The translations under genes were made by a program, and so were the position numbers. The notes under the pieces were generated by a model. That model made no database searches. It was not told the DNA's origin and saw only the letters and a list, made by a program, of their open reading frames with translations. Below are positions 15,971 through 22,073 of a stretch of 46,567 nt of DNA, one piece after another (the stretch's first letter is position 1; every line of letters begins with the position of its first letter). This DNA is from a virus. The stretch is from the IMG/VR virus record IMGVR_UViG_3300042321_001593, positions 1 to 46,567 of that record. One strand, given 5' to 3'.

Positions 15971-16244
15971 ACCGTTCTTCCGCACGCCAGTGCTGCGCGC
16001 CGGCCGTGTCCCTCGCAGAGATCATCGTCGCCACGACAACGCCCGCATAGAAGCACCCGCGCGACTTGTCCTTGATCGCCTTGGCGGTCTCGTAGTCGCC
16101 GATGGCCTTGGCGACGGCTGGAGGGATGGTTGACTTGGTGTCGATCGGCGACGTGCCCCAGAGATACAGTGCCGGGGCCGCAATGACGACCATCGCGAGC
16201 GCGATGCGCTTCTGTGTGTTGCTCTGCCAGCCCGGGTGTGCCAT
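15948..16244 (-). CDS. Small single-TM or secreted protein, leftward (98 aa)
   Basis: ATG at 16244 (minus strand) has AAGGAG nearby (16250-16255), better than the upstream in-frame ATG at 16271. It has a short polar start (MAHPGWQSNTQKR), a membrane segment (IALAMVVIAAPALYLWGTSP) and a soluble part with two cysteines (GCFY, VCEH). Together with 15600-15872 it forms a leftward pair that could be expressed from the prophage. No family recognised. Confidence 0.65.
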   Translation of the reverse strand: MAHPGWQSNTQKRIALAMVVIAAPALYLWGTSPIDTKSTIPPAVAKAIGDYETAKAIKDKSRGCFYAGVVVATMISARDTAGAQHWRAEERSVCEHGF

Positions 16245-16396
16245 TGCCTCTCCTTGCCGCCTCGCGGCCAAACGTGAAACACTACCACCGGCCGTCGGCC
16301 GCTGGCGTTCGCTCTGCGAGCTGGCAACCTCTGTCGCGTGTCAGAGCTTCGGAGTATGTTCGGGAACGGTTATTCGCCGCCCACTACTGAACTGCA
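16245..16396. promoter_or_regulatory. Divergent intergenic region
   Basis: This 152-base gap separates the leftward gene starting at 16244 from a possible rightward gene at 16397. It should hold the promoter for the leftward pair. A small inverted repeat GTTC-GG-GAAC lies at 16358-16367. I could not assign convincing -35 and -10 boxes. Confidence 0.35.
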
Positions 16397-16654
16397 ATGG
16401 AACCTTACGTCTACGACGTGCACGTCGAACTGCTGCACCCGGTGCGGGCGAAGCCTGGTGACCGGCTGATTGTCCGACCGGGTCACGAGCGGCCGATGGT
16501 GGTGGTGCGCCGCGTCGGAGATGGCTGGCGCGGTGTGCGTGTCGGCCCGCCCAACTACGGCGCGGTCATCGGCCTTTGCGACGACGGCGCCCTGACGCAG
16601 ATACATCCGCTGTACCTGCCGCTGTCGGCTGATCCGGCTGTTCGAGTAGGGTAA
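16397..16654 (+). CDS. Possible small protein, overlapping the repressor candidate (85 aa)
   Basis: ATG 16397 gives MEPYVYDVHVELLHPVRAKP through VRVG, a sequence with a sensible strand pattern (DRLIVRPGHERPMVVVRRVG). No good ribosome site is seen, and the last 89 bases overlap the opposite-strand gene 16566-16988. Either both are real and convergent, or this frame is chance. No family recognised. Confidence 0.4.
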   Translation: MEPYVYDVHVELLHPVRAKPGDRLIVRPGHERPMVVVRRVGDGWRGVRVGPPNYGAVIGLCDDGALTQIHPLYLPLSADPAVRVG

Positions 16655-16988
16655 CGTCGTCCGCCGCGACAACCGACTCGGCAACCACTGCGGACATCCT
16701 CAGGCGCTGAGCGACCCGCTCCAGCCGCTCTTGCCCTTGCCGGATCAGCCTGAGCGCCTGTTCAGCCTCTTCCGCTAAGTCCGGTTGGGTTACGCGCCCC
16801 CCGAGGGCATTCGCCAGCTCCTCGGCGAACCGGGGGGCTTTCGTGTGCCCTTCCGCAAACAGCCGGATCGCCTCATCCGACGGCTTGCCGCCCAACAGCC
16901 TCGACAAAGCCGGGTAGGCCCCCTCGCCGTGTTTTGCCTTGTAGGCAAGCAGGTCAGAACGGAGTGCAGAAAAGTCTGGGGTTGACAT
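16566..16988 (-). CDS. Candidate lysogeny repressor / DNA-binding protein, leftward (140 aa)
   Basis: ATG 16988 on the minus strand. The first 70 residues are helical ('LRSDLLAYKAKHGEGAYPAL', 'LLGGKPSDEAIRLFAEGH', 'APRFAEELANAL'), plausibly a helix-turn-helix domain. A coiled region (EEAEQALRLIRQGQERLERV) could mediate dimerisation, and the C-terminal end is basic (GRRRRKGR). It is the only leftward gene facing the rightward early operon, with a palindromic operator-like site directly in front, the classical arrangement of a phage repressor. Not a recognisable CI-type protein, so assignment rests on position. Confidence 0.55.
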   Translation of the reverse strand: MSTPDFSALRSDLLAYKAKHGEGAYPALSRLLGGKPSDEAIRLFAEGHTKAPRFAEELANALGGRVTQPDLAEEAEQALRLIRQGQERLERVAQRLRMSAVVAESVVAADDVTLLEQPDQPTAAGTADVSASGRRRRKGR

Positions 16989-16990
16989 TA

Positions 16991-17015
16991 CCAAGGTTTG
17001 GCGCCAATGTTTGGC
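16991..17015. promoter_or_regulatory. Tandem operator-like palindromes CCAA-N3-TTGG
   Basis: Two copies of a 12-base unit, CCAAGGTTTGGC (16991-17002) and CCAATGTTTGGC (17004-17015), lie 13 bases apart. Each contains CCAA-N3-TTGG, and together they also form the perfect palindrome TTGGCGCCAA (16998-17007). They lie in the 65-base gap between divergently transcribed genes. A TTGACA (16982-16987) overlaps the leftward start and could be the -35 box of the rightward early promoter, but no good -10 box follows. Confidence 0.6.
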
Positions 17016-17053
17016 TGTGGTTACGACACTACAACACACGAACCCCGAAGATC

Positions 17054-17266
17054 ATGCCCCGACCCGTCAAGCGCCAGCCTCGCCCGATCAGCCGCACGGT
17101 GCTGTCCGTCTCCATCCCGATCAAGCCGGATTGGGCCGATGCCAGCCGCGCCGCGGGAATGGTCGGTCAGTCGCTGTCTGCCTTCACCCGTGACGCCGTC
17201 GCCGAACGCGCCGCTCGGGTCTTTGCTGGCGAGGTGCCGTCCTCGCCGCTCAAGGCGACGGGCTGA
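17054..17266 (+). CDS. Ribbon-helix-helix-like small DNA-binding protein (70 aa)
   Basis: ATG 17054 is the first rightward early gene. A basic start (MPRPVKRQPRPISR) leads into a strand (TVLSVSIPIK) and two helices (DWADASRAAGMVG and SLSAFTRDAVAERAARVFAG), the order of CopG/Arc-type proteins. Located like cro, opposite the repressor candidate, it may bind the tandem operators. Short length (70 residues) fits the family. Confidence 0.6.
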   Translation: MPRPVKRQPRPISRTVLSVSIPIKPDWADASRAAGMVGQSLSAFTRDAVAERAARVFAGEVPSSPLKATG

Positions 17267-17384
17267 CCTGGTGGTGGTCGCGCCCTGCGACCGCTGGAGG
17301 ACCCTCTCGTGATTTCCATGTGAGGGAAACAGCGCGGCTGCGCTAACAGCCGCCACGGCAAAATGCCGGAGACCAGAGGAGACC
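17267..17384 (+). promoter_or_regulatory. Leader with hairpins upstream of 17385
   Basis: The 118-base gap has a perfect hairpin GCGGCTG-CGCTAA-CAGCCGC (17334-17353), a smaller CGGCA-aaa-TGCCG (17356-17368) and then ACCAGAGGA (17372-17380), which includes the Shine-Dalgarno site. A similar hairpin with CGCTAA in the loop and the same ACCAGAGGA occurs before 17716, suggesting a repeated control element. Confidence 0.5.
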
Positions 17385-17651
17385 ATGAGTGCCAAGCCCA
17401 AGGAGCCCGCCAAGGCGGCTCGCCTGATTCTCGCCGACGTAGCGCGCGAGACCCGTAGCACCCTCCGGCGGGGCCGTCTGCCGGTGGACCCGCAGTTGAC
17501 CGAGATCGCCTCGCGCCGTCGGGGGGTCGCAGCGGCGCGACAGCTCACGTTGCTCGCCGACGAGATGCTGGTGGCATACGGCCCTGACGCGGCCGCGCGT
17601 CGGTTCGCCGAGATGGGGGCCGCGTTCATCGCGGCCCGACGGATCGCCTAA
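17385..17651 (+). CDS. Early hypothetical protein (88 aa)
   Basis: ATG 17385 is preceded by a strong AGAGGAGA site. The protein is basic and helical ('AARLILADVARETRSTLRRG', 'EIASRRRGVAAARQLTLLAD', 'RRFAEMGAAFIAARR'), which suggests a nucleic-acid or host-protein binding role, but no family was recognised. It follows the Cro-like gene after a structured leader. Confidence 0.65.
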   Translation: MSAKPKEPAKAARLILADVARETRSTLRRGRLPVDPQLTEIASRRRGVAAARQLTLLADEMLVAYGPDAAARRFAEMGAAFIAARRIA

Positions 17652-17660
17652 CAAAAATGG

Positions 17661-17715
17661 GGCCGCGACCGCGCTAACGGCCCGACCCCGTGACCAGACA
17701 CCAGAGGAATGCCTG
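17661..17715 (+). promoter_or_regulatory. Second leader with the CGCTAA hairpin and ACCAGAGGA
   Basis: GGCCG (17661-17665) pairs with CGGCC (17678-17682) around a loop that ends in CGCTAA; the ACCAGAGGA of 17700-17708 follows. The same parts in the same order lie before 17385, with 28 rather than 31 bases between CGCTAA and ACCAGAGGA. May be a shared translational control element. Confidence 0.45.
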
Positions 17716-17910
17716 ATGCAAAACAACGTAACACCGCTTTCCAGCCCGCGCATCCTTGCCATGCGCGTGCGCAACACGATTCGCATCCCGACACCGACGC
17801 AGAGCATCGTCGTGCCGATCGCCGAGCTGCCGCTCTTCGTCGCGCTGTCGGCGGCGATCGCGGCTCGCCACCAGCGCGGCGCGCGTCTTCAGGGGGAGGT
17901 GACCGCATGA
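17716..17910 (+). CDS. Early hypothetical protein (64 aa)
   Basis: ATG 17716 with AGAGGA upstream. It overlaps the exonuclease gene by four bases (ATGA). The sequence (MQNNVTPLSSPRILAMRVRN to ARHQRGARLQGEVTA) has a hydrophobic middle (IVVPIAELPLFVALSAAIAA) that might be a membrane segment or core helix. Coupled to the recombination genes that follow. Function unknown. Confidence 0.6.
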   Translation: MQNNVTPLSSPRILAMRVRNTIRIPTPTQSIVVPIAELPLFVALSAAIAARHQRGARLQGEVTA

Positions 17911-18872
17911 CCGCCCTCGCTGCCGAGTACGGCTCGGCCGATTGGGTTGCCGACCGCGCGAACTACATCGGCGCGAGCGACGTGCCGATGCTGCTCGGCG
18001 TCAGCGAGTACGGCGGCCCGCTCGACCTCTATCAGACGAAGCGCGGCGAGAAGATCGTCGAGGTCACGCCGGCGATGGCGCGCGGGCACATCTACGAGCC
18101 CGCGATCTGCGCCGACTTCCTGCTCAACTTCCCCGAGTTTACCGCTGCGTCACGCGGCACGGTGATTCATCCGGCAGGCGACTTCCTGCGGGCGACGGTC
18201 GACCGCGTGATGACGGGACCGCACGGCGTCGGGATTCTCGAAGCGAAGAACGTCACGCCGCGATTCATGGCGCAGTACGGCGAGACCGGCAGCGACAATG
18301 CACCGTTGGACAAGATCGCGCAGGTCCAGACCCAAATGGAGGTGCTGGACCTGCCGTGGGCGTACATCGCCGTGAATTTCGGCTTTGAGCTGCGCTGGTA
18401 CTTCATCGAGCGCGACCGGGACGTCGGCGGCGCCATTGTGGAGCAAGCGTTCGAGTTCATGCGCGATCACGTGCTCGCCGGCATCCCGCCGGAGCCGTCG
18501 CCGGAGCACGACACCTACCAGGCGATTACGCGCCGGTTCGCCGGGCCGAGTGAGCAGACGCTGGACGCGGACGATGACGCCCGCGCGCTCATTGCCGAAT
18601 TCGCCGAGGTGAAGGCCGCGAAGAAGGCAGCGGAAGAGCGGGAAGAGGAACTCAAGGCGGCACTCGCGACGCGCATCGGGACGGCGTACGGGATCGATGC
18701 GGGGAAGGCGGGGCGAGTCATCTGGCCCGAGTCCGCTGGGAAAACCTCAGTCGACTACGCCGGTCTGGTTCGCGACCTCAAGGTGCCCGAGGACGTGCTG
18801 CAGCGATACACGCGGGTCGGTAACTCCTACCGCACCATGCGCTACTACCCACCGAAGAAGGGGGCGAAGTGA
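17907..18872 (+). CDS. YqaJ-family exonuclease (321 aa)
   Basis: ATG 17907 is coupled to the gene before it. Lambda-exo/YqaJ motifs are in order: IGASDVPMLLG with Ser24-Asp25, RGHIYEP with Glu64, ATVDRV with Asp99, and the ILEAKN core with Glu112 and Lys114 for metal binding and catalysis. Gln residues of the QVQTQME motif follow. A coiled-coil (AEVKAAKKAAEEREEELKAA) leads to a C-terminal tail. Such enzymes chew 5' ends of double-stranded DNA to give 3' tails for annealing; the next large gene is the likely annealing partner. Confidence 0.85.
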   Translation: MTALAAEYGSADWVADRANYIGASDVPMLLGVSEYGGPLDLYQTKRGEKIVEVTPAMARGHIYEPAICADFLLNFPEFTAASRGTVIHPAGDFLRATVDRVMTGPHGVGILEAKNVTPRFMAQYGETGSDNAPLDKIAQVQTQMEVLDLPWAYIAVNFGFELRWYFIERDRDVGGAIVEQAFEFMRDHVLAGIPPEPSPEHDTYQAITRRFAGPSEQTLDADDDARALIAEFAEVKAAKKAAEEREEELKAALATRIGTAYGIDAGKAGRVIWPESAGKTSVDYAGLVRDLKVPEDVLQRYTRVGNSYRTMRYYPPKKGAK

Positions 18873-19192
18873 CGACGTTCGCATTCCCGACCAGCGTCGT
18901 GACCGCCAGCGAAGCCGAGGCGATGGTCATGGGGCTGCTCACGTCGAAGGTAAACGAAACGCGCGACGCCATCGCTTGCACGGCGAACGGCATTCGGGCG
19001 ATCAACGCCCGATTCGAGCAGCTGACGGGCATGGCGCAGGCCGAAGCCGACAACGAATTCGCGAATCTCGACGCGCAGATCCAGCACCTGATGACGCTGC
19101 GCTACGCGCTGCAGAACCGCGTCGACGCGCATCTCTCACAGCAACGCATTGCCGCCGACGTGGCGGATCACATTCAGACGAAGGTGGCATGA
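18869..19192 (+). CDS. Early hypothetical protein between recombination genes (107 aa)
   Basis: GTG 18869 overlaps the exonuclease stop and its own stop overlaps the next ATG. The protein is mostly helical ('VTASEAEAMVMGLLTSKVNE', 'NARFEQLTGMAQAEADNEFA', 'IQHLMTLRYALQNRVDAHLS'). Its position between exonuclease and the annealing candidate suggests it helps them. No family recognised. Confidence 0.65.
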   Translation: MTTFAFPTSVVTASEAEAMVMGLLTSKVNETRDAIACTANGIRAINARFEQLTGMAQAEADNEFANLDAQIQHLMTLRYALQNRVDAHLSQQRIAADVADHIQTKVA

Positions 19193-20178
19193 CCATGGGT
19201 TCGCTCGCAATCGCAGGAGTCCCCGAAGACGAAGACAACCAGAGCAAGGCGCTCGCGCCCACGCCGGGCATGGCGCTCTCTGGGCAGGGCGAGACGGCGA
19301 GCACCGCCGCCGCCGTACAGGCGAAGACGCAGGTCGAGGCGCGGTACATGATGGCGATGCACAACCCGCGCAGCCTGATGCAGTTCCGCCGCAAGCTGCT
19401 CGACGCCTGCCAGCGCCCGCGTTTCGCGCAGACGTCGCGCTACGCGAAGCCCGTGGGCAAGGAGAAGATCGTGGGCTGGAGTATCCGCTTCGCCGAAGAG
19501 TGCGCCCGCGCGCTCGGCAACCTGCTCATTGAGTCGGCGGTGATCTACGACGATCCGCAGATTCGCTTGGTGCGCGTGATGGTCACCGACCTCGAAGCGA
19601 ACCTCACCTACCCGACCGATGTCACGGTCGCCAAGACGGTCGAGCGCAGCTTCCTCAAGGACGGGCAAAAGGCGATCCGGACTCGCGTGAACAGCGCTGG
19701 CCGTCCGGTGCACATCGTCGAGGCGACCGACGACGACATTCTGAACAAGCAGAACGCGCTGATCTCGAAGGCGATTCGGACGGCGGTGCTGCGTGTGGTG
19801 CCGGGCGACATCCTCGAAGAAGCCGAGGAAGAGGTGGCGCGCACGGTGCGCCGCGACGACGCGTCCGATCCGGCGGCGAAGGCCAAGCAGATCGCCGACG
19901 CCTTTTACGGCCATGGCGTGATGCCGGACCAGCTTGAGAAGGTGCTCGGCCATCCGCTCGCACAGGTCACGCCGGCCGAAGTCACGATGATGAGGACATG
20001 GATCACCGCCATCAAGGACGGCGAGGCGAGCTGGCGCGACATCGAGCAGGCGTTCTCGGCGGGACATGAGGACAAGCCCGCGAGCACGGGCACCAGCGCG
20101 CTCAAGGATCGGCTCGCGAAGAAGGCGGCGCCGGCGGCATCCAAAGCGGCTGAAGCTGAGACGGGCGAGGAAGGGTAA
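19189..20178 (+). CDS. Candidate single-strand annealing recombinase (329 aa)
   Basis: ATG 19189, coupled upstream; an ATG at 19195 is also possible. Core segments 'KKIVGWSIRFAEECARALGN'-like, 'VRVMVTDLEANLTYPTDVTV', 'AIRTRVNSAGRPVHIVEATD' and 'QNALISKAIRTAVLRVVPGD' resemble the beta-strand/helix layout of phage recombination proteins that work beside YqaJ-type exonucleases. It is not a typical RecT or Erf by eye, so the call relies on gene order. The C-terminal part is a long linker with Ala/Lys-rich helix. Confidence 0.55.
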   Translation: MTMGSLAIAGVPEDEDNQSKALAPTPGMALSGQGETASTAAAVQAKTQVEARYMMAMHNPRSLMQFRRKLLDACQRPRFAQTSRYAKPVGKEKIVGWSIRFAEECARALGNLLIESAVIYDDPQIRLVRVMVTDLEANLTYPTDVTVAKTVERSFLKDGQKAIRTRVNSAGRPVHIVEATDDDILNKQNALISKAIRTAVLRVVPGDILEEAEEEVARTVRRDDASDPAAKAKQIADAFYGHGVMPDQLEKVLGHPLAQVTPAEVTMMRTWITAIKDGEASWRDIEQAFSAGHEDKPASTGTSALKDRLAKKAAPAASKAAEAETGEEG

Positions 20179-20180
20179 CC

Positions 20181-20528
20181 GTGAGCGAATCCCGCGACCT
20201 GCAGCAGGTCATCACCGATTGGCTCGGTGACGCGGCCGTGCTGCGCCGACATGGGCAGCACGCGCTCGCGGAGCAGCTGGAAGCGTGCGCGCGGACGGTG
20301 CAGGCTTCGGCCGAGGAGTGGCTCACGCTGCTCACGGAAGCCGAAGCCGCGCTCTTCAGCGGCGAGACGGTGCGCTGGCTGCAGTCGCGGTTCCCTGCCT
20401 TTGAGCGCCGTGGTATGGCGGTGAAGCAAGGCAAGACGCGCCTGTATCGTCAGTGTGCCCTGCCCCGGCGCGCGGAGACGGCACGCGCCTACGACGCCGG
20501 CCGCGAAGCCGCCAGGAAGATCTCATGA
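20181..20528 (+). CDS. Excisionase-like protein (115 aa)
   Basis: GTG 20181. Residues about 46-95 contain 'EAEAALFSGETVRWLQSRFP' and 'KQGKTRLYRQCALPRR', which looks like the winged-helix of recombination directionality factors (EAA-x-SG-x(2)-TLR... then G-x-R-x-YR-x-x-DLPRR). It overlaps the integrase start by four bases, the standard place for xis. It probably controls prophage excision; could instead be a different integrase partner. Confidence 0.5.
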   Translation: MSESRDLQQVITDWLGDAAVLRRHGQHALAEQLEACARTVQASAEEWLTLLTEAEAALFSGETVRWLQSRFPAFERRGMAVKQGKTRLYRQCALPRRAETARAYDAGREAARKIS

Positions 20529-21865
20529 CGACGGCGAAGAAGCGGCGGGAGCTGTTCCGCGCCGGTCGGCATGGGGATATGGTGCGCGCGGTGCTCGACA
20601 CGAAGGAAGATCGGGCGATCGTGTACTACCGCGATGCGGACGGCGTCGAGCACAAGCGGAAGTTCGCCTCGACCAAGGAAGGGCGGGCCGAAGCCGTCGC
20701 GTTCGCGCAAGGCTGGCACAGTGAGCGCGAGCGTATGGTCCAGGAGCGCCAGCGCGCCGCACAGCCGGCGGCGATCACCGTGCGGCAGCTGTGGGACGCC
20801 TTCAAGACGGCCGAGTTCTCCGACGAGGTCGGGGAAGGGCTGCGCAAGGCGACGCAGATCTCGTACGCGCAGCACTTCAAGCGGTTCGAGCTCTTCGTCG
20901 GCAAGGACCGCGTCGCCGAGAGCGTCAAGGTGCCGGAGTTGGCGGCGATGCGGAAGGAAGAACGGGCGGCCGGTCGCGCGCTCAATCAGACGCGGCAGAC
21001 CATGAACGTCGTCCGCATCGTCTTCCGGTGGGGAATCGAGCACGAGCTGCTGACGCACTCCCCGCTCGCGGTGATGCGCTGGAAGACTCGCAAGGACGCG
21101 CAGAAGCCGCTCGCGCCGGATGAGTACCGGACGGCCGAGTTCGAGGCGCTTCTGGCGGCGATCGACAAGGGCGACACGCGCCAGTGGCGCGCATGGGTCT
21201 TCCTGATGCTGGTCGGGCACTACGGCCAGCGGGCGAACGCCGTGCTGCACCTCCGCTGGCGGGACATCGACACCGCGGCCGACACGATCACATGGCCGGC
21301 ACGCTACCAGAAGCAGGGCGTCGACCTCGTGCGCCCGCTGCTGTGGGAAGCGTGGTCGGCGCTCCTGGTCGCCAAGGCGCAGCGCGACCGCGTCTCGACC
21401 TTCCGGCGGCTGGCGCACCACCGGAACGCGCTGGCGTCCGCCGATCGGCTGGAGGAAGGCGACTGGGTGCTCTTCGCCGAGCGGGACAAGGCGAAGCCGA
21501 TGAGTTACCAGAGTATGCACTACCACCTAAAGCAGGCCGAGATCCGCGCCAAGGTGGAGCCCAAGCCCTACCGCAAGGCGCACGGGTTCCGGCGGATGGT
21601 GGTCGGCAACGTGATCGAAGCGACCGGCGACCGGATGCTCGGCCTGGAAGTCGTCGGCGACAAAGACCCGAAGGTGCTGGTGAGCTACGACCGACGCCTC
21701 AAGCAGCGCGTCGAGCAGGGGCTGGCGGCGGTGAGCACGACCGGCGGCAGCGTAGGCCCCGGATCAGAAGCGTCCCGAAAGCATCCCGACGCCCATGAAA
21801 CGGAAACGGCCCCCGTAGAGGCGGGAGCCGTAAGTACCGATATCACAGAGGGTTACAACGAATGA
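20525..21865 (+). CDS. int: Tyrosine integrase (446 aa)
   Basis: ATG 20525 (ATGA overlap with 20181-20528) is preferred over an in-frame start 72 bases upstream. The C-terminal catalytic domain is complete: Arg236 in GQRANAVLHLRWRD, His353 and Arg356 in KAHGFRR, and the nucleophile Tyr388 in LVSYDRR. An N-terminal arm-binding-like domain (residues 1-60) and a core-binding region (90-190) precede it. After Tyr388 there is a 58-residue low-complexity tail. It acts at the attP sites just downstream, integrating the phage into a host tRNA gene. Confidence 0.92.
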   Translation: MTTAKKRRELFRAGRHGDMVRAVLDTKEDRAIVYYRDADGVEHKRKFASTKEGRAEAVAFAQGWHSERERMVQERQRAAQPAAITVRQLWDAFKTAEFSDEVGEGLRKATQISYAQHFKRFELFVGKDRVAESVKVPELAAMRKEERAAGRALNQTRQTMNVVRIVFRWGIEHELLTHSPLAVMRWKTRKDAQKPLAPDEYRTAEFEALLAAIDKGDTRQWRAWVFLMLVGHYGQRANAVLHLRWRDIDTAADTITWPARYQKQGVDLVRPLLWEAWSALLVAKAQRDRVSTFRRLAHHRNALASADRLEEGDWVLFAERDKAKPMSYQSMHYHLKQAEIRAKVEPKPYRKAHGFRRMVVGNVIEATGDRMLGLEVVGDKDPKVLVSYDRRLKQRVEQGLAAVSTTGGSVGPGSEASRKHPDAHETETAPVEAGAVSTDITEGYNE

Positions 21866-22031
21866 TGAAAGAGCCACAGATCGGGATTGAACCGATGACC
21901 GCTTCACTTGGGGAAGCGGCGAGAAACACCCAAACCGCGACACAGCTACACCTTACGTCACGCGATCGCGTCGCGCAACGGTGCCCAAATGCCCCGAATC
22001 GGCCCCGAAACCCGTCCCGATTCCGTCCCGA
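21774..22031. other. attP region: tRNA 3'-end core flanked by phased arm repeats
   Basis: On the minus strand 21872-21913 looks like the 3' half of a tRNA: ATCGG-TTCAATC-CCGAT T-arm (21880-21896), a seven-base acceptor strand (21873-21879), a five-base variable loop and the start of an anticodon arm (21902-21913). A full tRNA is not present, as expected for attP. CCCGA repeats lie on both sides: 21774 and 21785 (11 apart) on the left, 21993, 22004, 22016, 22027 (11, 12, 11 apart) on the right, each set 80-90 bases from the core. They fit arm-type integrase sites. Confidence 0.75.
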
Positions 22032-22073
22032 CCGCGCCGCCCCTCTGACGCTGTCGTTCGGTGGGGTGGCCGC

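Noticed and set aside
20453-20524. Longer integrase start upstream of 20525
   Set aside because: It would overlap the excisionase-like gene by 76 bases; ATG 20525 has a ribosome site and the typical ATGA overlap.
21872-21914. Complete tRNA gene downstream of integrase
   Set aside because: Only the T-arm, acceptor 3' strand, variable loop and the start of an anticodon arm can be formed. Position 33 is not T and no D-arm is found, so it is read as an attP remnant and no isotype is assigned.
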